A stretch of DNA of 64,000 nucleotides. Source: Delftia tsuruhatensis NBRC 16741. Its GTDB lineage: Bacteria; Pseudomonadota; Gammaproteobacteria; Burkholderiales; Burkholderiaceae_C. The DNA is taken from contig NZ_BCTO01000032.1 of assembly GCF_001571325.1 (NCBI RefSeq), positions 62,001 through 126,000 of the forward strand. The letters are read 5' to 3'. Shown here one piece after another: positions 20,591-29,080 of the stretch (position 1 is its first letter; each line of letters begins with the position of its first letter). The position numbers and the translations under genes are program-made. The notes under the pieces are model-generated. The model was not told where the DNA came from, searched no databases, and worked only from the letters and a program-made list of their open reading frames with translations.

Positions 20591-21032
20591 GAATGCAACT
20601 CCTTGCGTGGTGCCGGCGACGCAAGGGCAAAAAAAGGGCCCTGTCCATCGCTGGCGGGCCTGGGAAGTGGTTCAACTGAGACTCACGGCACTTCACACGG
20701 TCCGCAGGAAGCGGTCGTGGAGGTGGTAGTGGTGAGAGTGCAGTAAACCATGGAGTTCCATTGTAACGAGCGCCTTCGCCTGTCATCTCAGCACCTATGC
20801 GGCTTTTTTGCGTTTGTCGCGCCGCAGATCTCGCCCCTGTAGTTCCGGACGCTGTCCAGCTGTTTTCGGGGGAGACGTCAGGCAAGAACAAGCCCACTGT
20901 TAGGGCTTGTCTGCACCTCGGTGTGCTTTACCTTCTTCGACGTCTCGTCACTTCCCAGGATGACAAGGTGCTGCGTCCTTTGCGAGACCAGTTCATGGAG
21001 AACCCCCAGGCGCTGACGGATCCGGGCAGCGA
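20591..21032. other. Intergenic region, no gene recognised
   Basis: 442 bp between two minus-strand genes. An 88-codon plus frame (20797-21063) overlaps the acetyltransferase gene and has no recognisable features. It may hold old mobile-element debris, but nothing can be assigned. Confidence 0.4.
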
Positions 21033-21536
21033 CTACGCCGACAAAAGCGCCCAGCGTTCGTGATCTCGCCAGCGACCACCGACCTTCATGAATGCGGGCG
21101 ACAACCCCTCCAACTTGAAACCACAGGACTTCACCAGTGCTATGGCTGCCTTGTTCTCAGGCTGAATGTTGGCTTCCAGCCGATGCAGCTTCGAAGTCCT
21201 GAAGACCTGCTTCACGACATGCGCGAGGCCCTCCTTCATCAGGCCCTTCCCTTCGAAGCCCGAGAATGCAAAGAAGTCGATATGGGCAGAGCGGAACGGG
21301 TCCATCAGGATGTTCGTGATCTGCACGACCCCGGCAAAACCATCGCTGCGCCACTCCCAGATCACAAATGCCGCACCCGACGGCTCCTGCACGCGAGCCA
21401 GGTAGCCCTGGAACTCCTGTGCCGTGCTGGGCGGCGAAACCCATGGAGCGTGCAGTTTGCGGCTCTGTCCGACCGCGTCGATGAACTGCTGCTCCAGATC
21501 GGCGGTCAGCGTCGAAACGTAGATATCTGTGCCCAT
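21033..21536 (-). CDS. GNAT-family N-acetyltransferase (RimJ/RimL-like)
   Basis: 167 aa. GNAT features: IDFFAFSGFEGKGLMKEGL (the acetyl-CoA binding region, with a slightly divergent Q/RxxGxG/A loop), HRLEANIQPENKAAIALVKSCGFKLEG, and the C-terminal RDHERWALL. Acetylates an amino group, possibly on a ribosomal protein or a small molecule. Last clear chromosomal gene before the mobile-DNA debris around tRNA-Gly. Confidence 0.88.
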   Translation of the reverse strand: MGTDIYVSTLTADLEQQFIDAVGQSRKLHAPWVSPPSTAQEFQGYLARVQEPSGAAFVIWEWRSDGFAGVVQITNILMDPFRSAHIDFFAFSGFEGKGLMKEGLAHVVKQVFRTSKLHRLEANIQPENKAAIALVKSCGFKLEGLSPAFMKVGGRWRDHERWALLSA

Positions 21537-21689
21537 GACTTCCCTTCTCTGTGGAAAGAAAAGTGTAGCCAGCCCAGGAATCCGTCGGAAGCCTGGCAGC
21601 GCGCTTGCACCCTACAGCCTTGTCAAGTGCACCATAGCAACGACGAAGCCCGCTCGAGGCGGCAGCCTAAGAATTCGAGTTCAAGCTCG

Positions 21690-21919
21690 GCGCACCATCA
21701 AGAGGCGATGCGCAAGCGCTCGGGTCGAACGATATGGAAGAAATGGCGCGACTGCCAACGGCGCAGCGTTGTGGAGGCGAAGAAGAACTTGCTTTAAGCG
21801 GCCGGGCGAAATGGTGACCGTACGCATGTTCGACTGCCAGCTTGTGGAACTGCATGTCCACGTCGGCTTGCTCACTCGCTTTAGCCAGATTGGCCACTCT
21901 CAAGCCGCATTCTGTTTGT
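21690..21919 (+). pseudogene. IS5-family transposase C-terminal fragment, frameshifted
   Basis: Two plus-strand frames together spell the C-terminus of an IS5-type transposase. Residues RTIWKKWRDCQRRSVVEAK end in a stop at 21797. The next frame continues CFKRPGEMVTVRMFDCQLVE, then LHVHVGLLTRFSQIG. This matches from memory the family pattern in which RSIWRKW, YHRRSLVET, CFKxLGERVMAR, FDRQVVELHVR and LNRFTxLG follow one another. The N-terminal catalytic part is gone and no terminal repeats are seen, so this is a dead remnant. It lies between the GNAT gene and tRNA-Gly. Confidence 0.7.
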
Positions 21920-21951
21920 GCACCAGAACCGACGTCAGTAGGGAGTCTATC

Positions 21952-22025
21952 TGGAGCGGGCGATGGGAATCGAACCCACGTCTTGAGCTTGGGAAGCTCA
22001 GGTCCTGCCATTGAACGACGCCCGC
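21952..22025 (-). tRNA. tRNA-Gly(CCC)
   Basis: 74 nt including an encoded CCA (21952-21954 on the plus strand read as TGG). Acceptor stem GCGGGCG/CGCCCGC, anticodon arm TGAGC-TTCCCAA-GCTCA with anticodon CCC at 21991-21993, and T-arm GTGGG-TTCGATT-CCCAT. The D-arm has a normal length. An IS fragment lies next to its 3' end and a phage remnant next to its 5' end. Confidence 0.95.
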
Positions 22026-22152
22026 CTTGGCCAAGCCATTGTCGAATCATGCATTTCTTCGCCAAGGGCTTGCATTTCTTGGAAATTTCACGGCGCGCTT
22101 GCCGCAGAACCTCAACTTGGCACCCAGCGAATCCATCTTCACTTACGAACTT

Positions 22153-22210
22153 GGCGTAGGTTCTGGCGTAGGTTTTTGCTCCCTACGCCGTTGGCAATAA
22201 AACCTACGCC
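22153..22210. repeat. GGCGTAGGTT direct and inverted repeats
   Basis: GGCGTAGGTT occurs at 22153-22162 and 22165-22174. Its complement occurs as CCTACGCC (22182-22189) and AACCTACGCC (22201-22210). The arrangement can fold into hairpins and resembles arm-type integrase sites or operator arrays of mobile elements. It lies 128 bp from the tRNA-Gly 5' end, next to the phage pseudogene. Confidence 0.75.
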
Positions 22211-22253
22211 ATGACTCTGGAAGAGATTCTAGTGCTATTCGGTCCGCGTTCTT

Positions 22254-22828
22254 TCAAGCAGCTTGCTGCGTGGGCACGGGACTCACGGAGTGGTCGAGCA
22301 TACGAACCTGGGCGGTCTTCGTCAGGGGCTTGCCAGGGGACGGTACGGTCGATGAGGTAGCCAGGAGGAAAGTCTTGGCCGTTATGGAGTTCGCGCGGCA
22401 CCAGCATGCGCAACGTGATAGCCACGATCCTCCCAAGGCTCGCCCTTGAGCCACACGGTCGCGAACGCCAGGCGGTCGCGCGTGGTGGTCGTGTTCATGG
22501 GGTCGCGCAGGTCGCGGGCCGGCGTGCTGTTGAACCCGCCGTTGGCCTGGACCATGAAAGCAGAGGCGAGGTTTTGGCCGCCGCCGCTGGCCGTCGCGGG
22601 GCCCAAGGAGCCCTTGATGTATTTGGCGCCGTGGCTCCAGCGCTTGTTGCCGTCCTTGCCCTCGCCGTGTTCCGGACAGGCGAAGTCGTCATAGACAGCT
22701 TGATGCTCGTTGTCGGTGTCGCAGAAGACCGGGACCATGCTGCAGGATGGGCAGCGCTCCATGGCGAGCAGCAGCACGGCTGTGCTGTCCTTGCCGCCAG
22801 ATACGGAAATGACGTGCTTTGTCGCCAT
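22254..22828 (-). pseudogene. Chimeric phage pseudogene: PAPS-reductase-like N-terminus joined to a C5 DNA methyltransferase C-terminus
   Basis: From ATG 22828 the frame begins MATKHVISVSGGKDSTAVLL, a PP-loop (SGGKDST) as in phage phosphoadenosine-phosphosulfate-reductase-like proteins, with CDTDNEHQAVYDD. After about 50-80 residues it changes to the tail of a phage cytosine-C5 methyltransferase (FMVQANGGFNSTPARDL, then RDPMNTTTTR). Two further frameshifts are needed to finish it: TLRMLVPRELHNGQDFPPGY is in a second frame (about 22330-22425), and KPLTKTAQVRMLDHSVSP with the stop (22254) in a third. An internal deletion fused two prophage genes and the product then decayed. Confidence 0.75.
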
Positions 22829-23036
22829 GGATTGGGAATTCAGAACATCAAAAGCCCGAGTTGCCTGCACCGTTCGGGCTTCGGGGCGGGTTGCCGGCCT
22901 CTTGATGCAAGAGTTAGTGCGCAAATAGATTACCCAAATTGAATCCAAAACTTGACTTGAATTGGAATATCGCAGTCACATGATTGCCAGTTATAGTCAA
23001 TCGTTTTTTTGCAGTTCAAACATCAATGGAGTCGTT

Positions 23037-23894
23037 ATGAATCGTTTTGCCCGTAGTGCTGTGTTCTCTGCGCTCGTATCCTGCCTGGCTGCGCCGGCAA
23101 TGGCGGCCCTGCCTGATTCAGGTATGTGGACGATTGACGGGGAGCTGAACGGCAAGCCAGGACGCGGCATTCAGATCGACAGGCAAAGCGGGCTGAACGT
23201 CATCGTCACCTATTACGGCTATAGGACGGACGGGTCGGCACTCTTCCTGCAAGCGGCAGGCCGGTTGAAGGACGAGAAGATCTTCGAGGGGGAGCTGGCC
23301 GAATACCAGGGCGGTCGCGTGCTGGGAGGTCCGGCGCAGAACGGCGAAGTTGCACAAGTCGTGGGCCCTGTTCGCATCGTCTTCGACACTGAGACATCGG
23401 CGTCCATCACGCTCCCCGGCGAAACCACTCAACTGATGAAGAGATTTCGCTTTGAAGACCACTTGAGCCGCCTTCACACAAAATCTTTCAGCTATTCCAC
23501 CGCGGAGGAAATGGTCAGAAAGGTGACCCCTGGGACGATCCATATCTACGCAAAGGATGGCATCTTTCGGATGGAAGAAGAGTTGGTCAACGGCGGTTCA
23601 TGCTTTTACGAAGGTGGACTCGAAGTCTCGGGGCAGTCTGTCAACTCCGCCGGGTCCGTGACCTGCAAGGACCCGTCTACTCGACCGAATGTCCATTCCT
23701 ACAAGGTTGAGAACCTGCAAGTAGACGAGTATGGGGTCTTGACTGGGCGCTTCAACTGGTCCGGGTGGGACACGGCGGGAAATACGCTGAGCAATACGCG
23801 CACCGTGGTCGGCATCTGCAGCTCCAATCTGGAGCCGCTTGACGCAAAGGCCTGTCTTGAAAATGGTCACAGCTTCTATACGAAGCCGAATTGA
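23037..23894 (+). CDS. Exported protein, unknown function
   Basis: 285 aa from ATG 23037 (TGGAG upstream). A clear Sec signal peptide (MNRFARSAVFSALVSCLAAP, ending AMA-A at about residue 29). The mature part opens PDSGMWTIDGELNGKPGRGIQIDRQ, a pattern I recall from uncharacterised periplasmic proteins of beta-proteobacteria, and holds four cysteines in its C-terminal third, probably disulfide-bonded. The upstream DNA (22920-23036) is AT-rich with a possible TATAGT -10 at 22992. Lower-GC flanks and position beside the phage remnant suggest it may have come in with the island. Confidence 0.8.
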   Translation: MNRFARSAVFSALVSCLAAPAMAALPDSGMWTIDGELNGKPGRGIQIDRQSGLNVIVTYYGYRTDGSALFLQAAGRLKDEKIFEGELAEYQGGRVLGGPAQNGEVAQVVGPVRIVFDTETSASITLPGETTQLMKRFRFEDHLSRLHTKSFSYSTAEEMVRKVTPGTIHIYAKDGIFRMEEELVNGGSCFYEGGLEVSGQSVNSAGSVTCKDPSTRPNVHSYKVENLQVDEYGVLTGRFNWSGWDTAGNTLSNTRTVVGICSSNLEPLDAKACLENGHSFYTKPN

Positions 23895-24272
23895 TCCGAT
23901 TCCTTGATCCCAGGCCCACAGTACCGTGCTGAAAGAAAAAAGCCCCTGGCGCGTGCGCGCCCAAGGGCTTGAGGTGCCGCCTAGACTTGGCGCGCACCTG
24001 CCTGCTTGGTGTATCGGCAGTCCGTTGCCTAACTTTTGGCTGTTTCGATCAGGAATTGCTCCCTGTCCTTGCCGTCGATCCAGTTCGAGGTCTGCCTCGG
24101 TACTTCGGGGTGCCCACGCTGCCCAGGGGGACGACATCGGCAGCCGGCAGGGCGTCGCCGCGGCGGTGGTCTTCGGGCTGGCTACGGGCGTGGGCGCGGC
24201 GATTTGTGCGACAAATCCGAGCCAAGCGGGCTACAGTCGCAAGCAACGTTCCATCCAACCTCGGCAGACAGC
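23895..24272. other. Intergenic region with a possible C-terminal gene relic
   Basis: Contains the minus-strand terminator at 23940-23972. On the minus strand a frame reading HPEVPRQTSNWIDGKDREQF, then LIETAKS, stops at 24029-24031, 57 bp before that terminator. It looks like the tail of a lost gene but I cannot name it. Confidence 0.35.
23940..23972 (-). terminator. Minus-strand terminator-like hairpin
   Basis: On the minus strand, AAGCCCTTGGGCGCG and CGCGCCAGGGGCTT pair with one bulge and are followed by TTTTTC. It would serve a minus-strand transcript from the right, yet no intact minus gene ends there; see the gap 23973-24272. Confidence 0.55.
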
Positions 24273-24746
24273 ATGCAGGACACCGTCTCTTGCGAGAGCA
24301 CCAACGCAGAAATCCGGCTGAGCGGCTTGCGCGTGCAAAGCATGCGCCTCTGCGATTCCTACGTACGCATGCACATGAATCTCGAAGCCTGTGGCTCGCC
24401 CGACGCACTGGGCGTCATGCACCACTTCTTCAACTGCTACTGGCTCAACGACCTGGAGCTGCCCTATCTCACCGATCTGCTGGATTTGCGCAATCCGCAG
24501 GTGTGCCCCGTCAGCCTGCGGGAGGACGGCTGGGCGCAGATGGAGCCGGACCGACGCCAGGTACGAATCTGCAGCACCTATGGTGATTCACCCTGCGCGT
24601 TGATCGCCTGGGAAGAGTTCAGCGCGGCCATGCAGCTCAAGCACCGCTTTCTTTGCCTGATGCGGCAGTACGAGGGTCAGGGCATCCCTCGCTACAGCAT
24701 CGCTGAAGGCTTCAGGGTTCGACTGCGTGCACCTGCTCGTGCATAG
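24273..24746 (+). CDS. Hypothetical protein
   Basis: 157 aa from ATG 24273. Soluble, no signal peptide, six cysteines, acidic/aromatic composition (GVMHHFFNCYWLNDLELPYL). Codon use and frame look real, but no family is recognised. The frame is open well upstream (24036), where composition becomes arginine-rich and unlikely to be coding. Lies between the exported protein and an AraC gene transcribed toward it. Confidence 0.6.
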   Translation: MQDTVSCESTNAEIRLSGLRVQSMRLCDSYVRMHMNLEACGSPDALGVMHHFFNCYWLNDLELPYLTDLLDLRNPQVCPVSLREDGWAQMEPDRRQVRICSTYGDSPCALIAWEEFSAAMQLKHRFLCLMRQYEGQGIPRYSIAEGFRVRLRAPARA

Positions 24747-24868
24747 GCCGGGTGTCCACCCTGGAGACTAGGGACACGGAAATCTTTCCTCCTGATGCAA
24801 GCATGAAAAGGCTTTCAGAGGCCAGGGAGACCAGGTGCAGTTGCACACAGAGCATCCTGCATGCAGAA

Positions 24869-24904
24869 GCCCCTGACGTTTTCGACTGAGCGTCAGCCTG
24901 GGGC
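24869..24904 (-). terminator. Possible terminator of the AraC-type gene
   Basis: GCCCCTGACG (24869-24878) pairs with CGTCA and GGGGC in 24891-24904, leaving a 4-nt bulge. It lies 19 bp after the stop at 24924. Weak T-tract. Confidence 0.4.
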
Positions 24905-24923
24905 AAGACCATCCATCCGGCAC

Positions 24924-25985
24924 TCAGGCCATGAGCCCCAGCAGCCAGTCCGCATACTCCACGGTGGCGGGAGTGGTCCCGGAAGGAGGCTTGATGCATG
25001 CCGCGCGTGTGGAATTCGCCATGGCGCGTATGTCGCTGGGTGTGTGGCCGAATTTGGCCCGGAATGCGCGGCTGAAGTGGGCCTCACTGGCAAAGCCCAG
25101 GCGCGCGGCCACCTCGGCGACACGCAGGCGTCGGTAGGCAGGGTTTGACAGGGCATGGAAGGCCTCTTGCAACCGTCGCTGCTGCACATAGCGCATCACA
25201 CCCCCCAAAGGTTCGAAAAGGTGATAGAGCCGGTGACGTGAGATGCCGAAGCACCGGCAAAGCAGCTCGGGCGAGAGGGGAGCGGCCAGGTTTCGTGCGA
25301 TATGGCGCTTGATACGGTCCAGCATTGCTGCCTGCAATTCAGTCCGAGCCTCGGCCACCGTCCGTAGACTGGGGCGCAGGCAGGCTGCCAGCATCTGGGT
25401 AGTGGCATGCACTATGTCGTCAGCCTGCTCCAGGCCGATGGAAGGCAGGCGTCGCTGCAGAGCGCAAAGATGATCTGCCAATAGCCCGGCGAAGATGCTG
25501 CTGCCGGTCAACACGGTTCCGTGCAAGCCTGAACTCGATGCACCCATTGCCTGGTCGCCAAGGCTGCGGGGCACGATCAACGAGAGCACATGGGAGTCGT
25601 CCGCAACGGTATGCTGGCAGCGAGCCATGTCGAAGAAGACCACATCACCTGCTTGCACCGTCAGCTCGTGACCATCGTCACAGCGCCCTGTGAAGCCGCC
25701 TCCCCGGTACCACTGCACCAGATAGTGGTCCAGCCCGTCATGGGCCGCGCGTGCATGTCCGCGCGAGAAGCGCTGTGCACCGAAGCGCAGGTCTCCCAAA
25801 AGCAATTGACCCAAGTGGACTGCATCTACCGAGGCGTGGAAGCCACCGCGCACCGTACCGCGTTCCAGCGGGGTCACATCGAACAGTACAGAGATGCCGC
25901 TGCGCCAAGCGTCGAACCTGTCCGCCTCCAGGCACTGCTCGGTGGTGAAGGTGGTGCTCGGCAGGGCTGAGGTCGGAGTCTGCAT
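24924..25985 (-). CDS. AraC-family transcriptional regulator
   Basis: 353 aa from ATG 25985 (MQTPTSALPSTTF); the frame extends to 26078. The N-terminal half is an AraC-binding-like sensor domain (VLFDVTPLERG, YLVQWYRGGGFTG, GDVVFFDMARCQ). The C-terminal half is the double helix-turn-helix (LSPELLCRCFGISRHRLYHLFEPLGG and RLRVAEVAARLGFASEAHFSRAFRAKFGHTPSD, abbreviated from two segments). Divergent from the PEP-mutase-like gene 310 bp away, which it may regulate. Effector unknown. Confidence 0.9.
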   Translation of the reverse strand: MQTPTSALPSTTFTTEQCLEADRFDAWRSGISVLFDVTPLERGTVRGGFHASVDAVHLGQLLLGDLRFGAQRFSRGHARAAHDGLDHYLVQWYRGGGFTGRCDDGHELTVQAGDVVFFDMARCQHTVADDSHVLSLIVPRSLGDQAMGASSSGLHGTVLTGSSIFAGLLADHLCALQRRLPSIGLEQADDIVHATTQMLAACLRPSLRTVAEARTELQAAMLDRIKRHIARNLAAPLSPELLCRCFGISRHRLYHLFEPLGGVMRYVQQRRLQEAFHALSNPAYRRLRVAEVAARLGFASEAHFSRAFRAKFGHTPSDIRAMANSTRAACIKPPSGTTPATVEYADWLLGLMA

Positions 25986-26295
25986 GTCGAATGATCTGGG
26001 CAAAAGAATGCCGTGGTGAAGCCGTCCCTCCGATAGCAGCCAAGGCGTTGCGACACACTCGCCCAGGACGGCTTTCATTTGAGAGCCGCGGCATCGTAAC
26101 GCAATGTGTGCTGGGGCGAATCAAACTGACGAACGGTAGCCCGTCAAGATGCAACCCAGGCAGTGATGCAGGAAGATGCGCAGAAGTTGGTGCCTCGGCA
26201 GGTCCAGCAGCCATTCAGCCTGTGGCGGTGGATAGCGTTCACAGGCCTTGGAGAATCGATGCTTGAGTTTCTCAAGAGTCAAAACGGAGTGTTCC
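25986..26295. promoter_or_regulatory. Divergent regulatory region of AraC-type gene and PEP-mutase-like gene
   Basis: 310 bp without a gene. A perfect inverted repeat CTTGAG-TTT-CTCAAG (26262-26276) lies 19 bp before the enzyme start codon and may be an operator or leader hairpin. The GGAG before 26296 is the ribosome site. Confidence 0.45.
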
Positions 26296-27123
26296 ATGAC
26301 CCCTACCACCGAACAAAAACGTGCCAGCTTCCGGGCCCTGCACCGCCAGGGCTGCTTTGTACTGCCCAATCCATGGGACGCCGGCAGCGCCCGCATGCTG
26401 CAGGGCCTGGGCTTCAAGGCGCTGGCCAGCACCAGCTCGGGCCATGCATGGTCGCTGGGCCGGCCCGATGGCGCCATCTCGCGCGACATGACCCTGGCGC
26501 ATCTGCGCACCCTGGTCGCGGCCACCGACCTGCCCGTGAACGCGGACTTTGAAAGCGGCTTCGGCCTGGGTCCGCAGGAGGTGGCAAAGAGCGTTCGCAT
26601 GGCCTTGGACACCGGCGTGGCAGGGCTGTCCATCGAGGATTCGACAGGCGATGCGGCCAACCCCTTGCGCAGCATCGAGGACGCCGTGGCCCGGCTGCGC
26701 GCCGCCCGCGCTGCCATCGACGAGGCAGGCGGCAGCACCTTGCTGGTCGGGCGTGCGGAGAATTTCTTCGTGGGCCGGCCCGATCTCGACGACACCATTG
26801 CCCGGCTCAAGGCCTATGCCGAGGCCGGCGCGGACTGCCTGTACGCACCCGGCATCCGCAGCGCCGAGCAGATCCGTGCCGTGGTGGCGGCCGTGGCACC
26901 CAAGCCGGTGAATCTGCTGATCGGAGGGGCCAGCGAATGGAGCCTGCAGGATGCCGAGGCCATGGGCGTGCGCCGCATCAGCGTGGGCGGCGCACTGGCG
27001 CGCGCAGCCTGGGGCGGCTTTCTGCATGCGGCGCGCTCCATTGCCGAGACGGGGCGCTTCGACGCGTTCGCCCAGGCCACGCCGGGCGCCGAGCTCAATG
27101 GCTTTTTTCAGGGCAAGGACTGA
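26296..27123 (+). CDS. Isocitrate lyase/PEP mutase family protein
   Basis: 275 aa from ATG 26296. TIM-barrel phosphoenolpyruvate mutase superfamily: LPNPWDAGSARML near the N-terminus, PVNADFESGFG (metal-binding acidic residues), GVAGLSIEDSTGD, and later GADCLYAPGI. The usual lyase active-site KKCGH motif is absent, as in the oxaloacetate decarboxylase/carboxyvinyl-phosphonate-like branch. Acts on a small 2-oxo-acid or phosphonate; substrate uncertain. Its 3' end overlaps the convergent 101-aa gene by 16 bp. Confidence 0.88.
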   Translation: MTPTTEQKRASFRALHRQGCFVLPNPWDAGSARMLQGLGFKALASTSSGHAWSLGRPDGAISRDMTLAHLRTLVAATDLPVNADFESGFGLGPQEVAKSVRMALDTGVAGLSIEDSTGDAANPLRSIEDAVARLRAARAAIDEAGGSTLLVGRAENFFVGRPDLDDTIARLKAYAEAGADCLYAPGIRSAEQIRAVVAAVAPKPVNLLIGGASEWSLQDAEAMGVRRISVGGALARAAWGGFLHAARSIAETGRFDAFAQATPGAELNGFFQGKD

Positions 27124-27413
27124 TCCGCACCGGCCTGCAGCCGCTGCGCGGTCATGACCCAGACCGCGATATCGAGCAGGGCGGCCGCGCGCTCCACCGG
27201 CGCGAGCTGCGGGTCCAGCACGCCGTCCATCTGCCGTGCCAGGGCGGACCAGCCCAGCAGTGCGGCCTGATCGGCCCAGGCCCGGCCTGCGGCCAGCAGC
27301 GGTGCGCCGGCACCCACCAGGCCTGCGGCCTGCATATCGGCCAGCCAGACCTGGCCCTGTGCCAGCCAATGGCGCAGCGGCGCCTCGGCGTTTTCGTTCG
27401 GTGCCGTGCTCAT
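27108..27413 (-). CDS. Small protein at the end of the DUF4132/YehLMPQ operon
   Basis: 101 aa from ATG 27413, which overlaps the stop of the SWIM-protein gene (ATGA). Alanine-rich helical protein (HWLAQGQVWLADMQAAGLVG, then AAALLDIAVWVMTAQRL); no motifs, no membrane helix or signal. Tight coupling argues it belongs to the system, perhaps as a small partner or adaptor. I recall no matching yeh gene. Confidence 0.7.
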   Translation of the reverse strand: MSTAPNENAEAPLRHWLAQGQVWLADMQAAGLVGAGAPLLAAGRAWADQAALLGWSALARQMDGVLDPQLAPVERAAALLDIAVWVMTAQRLQAGADQSLP

Positions 27414-29080
27414 GGCTGTTTCTCCCTGCTGCCCTGCGCTGGCGGCGGCTTCCAGGCCGTGCTGGGATGGTGCCAGTCCGTACTGTCCCGCCAGCGCACC
27501 GATGCCACGGCCATCTGCAATCGCCCGGCCACGAATTCCACGCGGCCAAAGACCTCCTGCAGCACCCGGCCGCACGCCAGCTCCCGGCGCAGGGCCTCGC
27601 CCGCCCTGCCCTGCATGCCGTGCAGATCACCAGCAAGGCATATGACGGGGCCGGAGGTTGGCAGCTGCGGTTGCAGCTCCATCGTCCAGCGCTGCAGCAG
27701 CAGGTCAGTCTGCGGCAGGCCGCTGCCGCTCACCTGCCATCGCGCCCAAAGGGGCGGCTGCTGGCGCCAGGGGTCTGCATGCAGCTCCTGCAGATGGCGG
27801 CGCAGCAGGACCTGGGGGTCGTCGGCCTCCGGCAAGGGGCCGGCCGCCTGGGCCGCCACCAGCCGGGTGGCATCCCGCGCCGAAAGGCGGCCGTCGTCGC
27901 TGACCCAGCCGTCCACCAGCACATGAGGACCTTGCAGCAGCTGCCTTGCCGTGAGGCCGCCCAGGGTTTCCGATTCCAGCGCCTGGGCAGGCTCCCATTG
28001 CGGATCAAAGCCCTCAGCGCGCGATGCCGACCAGGTCAGGAACCGGCCGCTGGCCGCATCCTGCAAGTGCACCGAAAAACCGCGCTGCCCTCCGCGCGCC
28101 AGCCACAGCTCGGCCGCCACGGCATGCAGGCACAGGCCTTGCACGCGCCGGTAGCTGCGCCTATGCACGCCAGCCAGCTCCTGCAGGGGCCGCGGCAGGG
28201 GTTGCTGGGCCAGGCCGCGCAGCAGCATCCACAGCGCGGCCAGCAGGGGCGCCACGCGCTCGGCCGCGCCGGCACGGCCCGCGCGCTCGTCGCGCAAGGC
28301 GCGCACCAGCAGGTTGAGCACGCTGGCGGGGCGCGGCAGGTCGGCCTGGCGCAGTTCGGTGGACAGTGCCTCGCCCTGGTCGAGGAAGGCCGGGCTCATG
28401 CCGGCACGGCCCTGCAGCACCCAGCCGGTCAGCCAGAGCCTCACCTGCGCCAGACGCTGCAGTGCGCCGGCTTCCAGCGCATGCGCAGGCAGCTCGGGCA
28501 TGGATGCGCCCGCTGCGCGCCGGGCCTGCAATGCCACCAGGGCGCGGTGCGCGCAGGTGGCGGCCTTGCAGCTGCAACTGGCCGCCGCCAGGCCGCCAGC
28601 ACGCGGCAGGCGCACGGTCACTTCGTCGGGATTGGAGAGTTCACCGACCAGCGCGGCCGGCGTCTCTTCCAGCACGGCCTCGAAACCCTGTGCCATCCAG
28701 CGCAGGGCCTTGCGCTGGGCAGCGCTGCCGAAGGCCCGCGCCACGGCCTCGGCATCGCCCTCCAGCCATGGCGCGATAGGGGCCTGTGCTGCCTCATCGG
28801 CCGCCCCTCCGCTGGCCAGGCGCGCGCGCAGGCCCAGCAGCAAGGCGCACAGATGGTGGCAGGGTCCATAGGCAGGGCAGCTGCATTGCAGCGTGGCAAA
28901 GCCCGCGCCGGCCAGGGTCTGGACATGGCCTTCGATATCGGCCCGGGCATGGCTGGCATCCAGCTCCCAGGCCGCCGCATCCAATGTCGCCAGGGCCTTT
29001 GCGCCTCGCTTGAGCAGGCCCTTGTTGGCCCAGTCGGCAATGGCGTCATCGTCCAGGGTGCGCAGCCATTCCTGCATCAT
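27410..29080 (-). CDS. SWIM zinc-finger protein (YehQ-like)
   Basis: 556 aa. Two SWIM-type CxCx(n)CxH motifs are visible: C66-x-C68-x5-C74-x-H76 (LQCSCPAYGPCHH) and C169-x-C171-x4-C176-x-H178 (SCSCKAATCAHR). SWIM domains bind zinc and often nucleic acid or protein. The remaining 370 residues are helical with no known fold by eye. Start overlaps the VWA-gene stop (ATGA at 29077-29080). Same position as yehQ after yehP in E. coli; function there is unknown. Confidence 0.88.
   Translation of the reverse strand: MMQEWLRTLDDDAIADWANKGLLKRGAKALATLDAAAWELDASHARADIEGHVQTLAGAGFATLQCSCPAYGPCHHLCALLLGLRARLASGGAADEAAQAPIAPWLEGDAEAVARAFGSAAQRKALRWMAQGFEAVLEETPAALVGELSNPDEVTVRLPRAGGLAAASCSCKAATCAHRALVALQARRAAGASMPELPAHALEAGALQRLAQVRLWLTGWVLQGRAGMSPAFLDQGEALSTELRQADLPRPASVLNLLVRALRDERAGRAGAAERVAPLLAALWMLLRGLAQQPLPRPLQELAGVHRRSYRRVQGLCLHAVAAELWLARGGQRGFSVHLQDAASGRFLTWSASRAEGFDPQWEPAQALESETLGGLTARQLLQGPHVLVDGWVSDDGRLSARDATRLVAAQAAGPLPEADDPQVLLRRHLQELHADPWRQQPPLWARWQVSGSGLPQTDLLLQRWTMELQPQLPTSGPVICLAGDLHGMQGRAGEALRRELACGRVLQEVFGRVEFVAGRLQMAVASVRWRDSTDWHHPSTAWKPPPAQGSREKQP

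Noticed and set aside
20797-21063. 88-codon plus-strand frame
   Set aside because: Overlaps the GNAT gene, lacks a ribosome site and has no recognisable features.
21667-22065. 132-codon minus-strand frame
   Set aside because: Runs through the tRNA-Gly gene and opposite the transposase remnant; not a protein gene.
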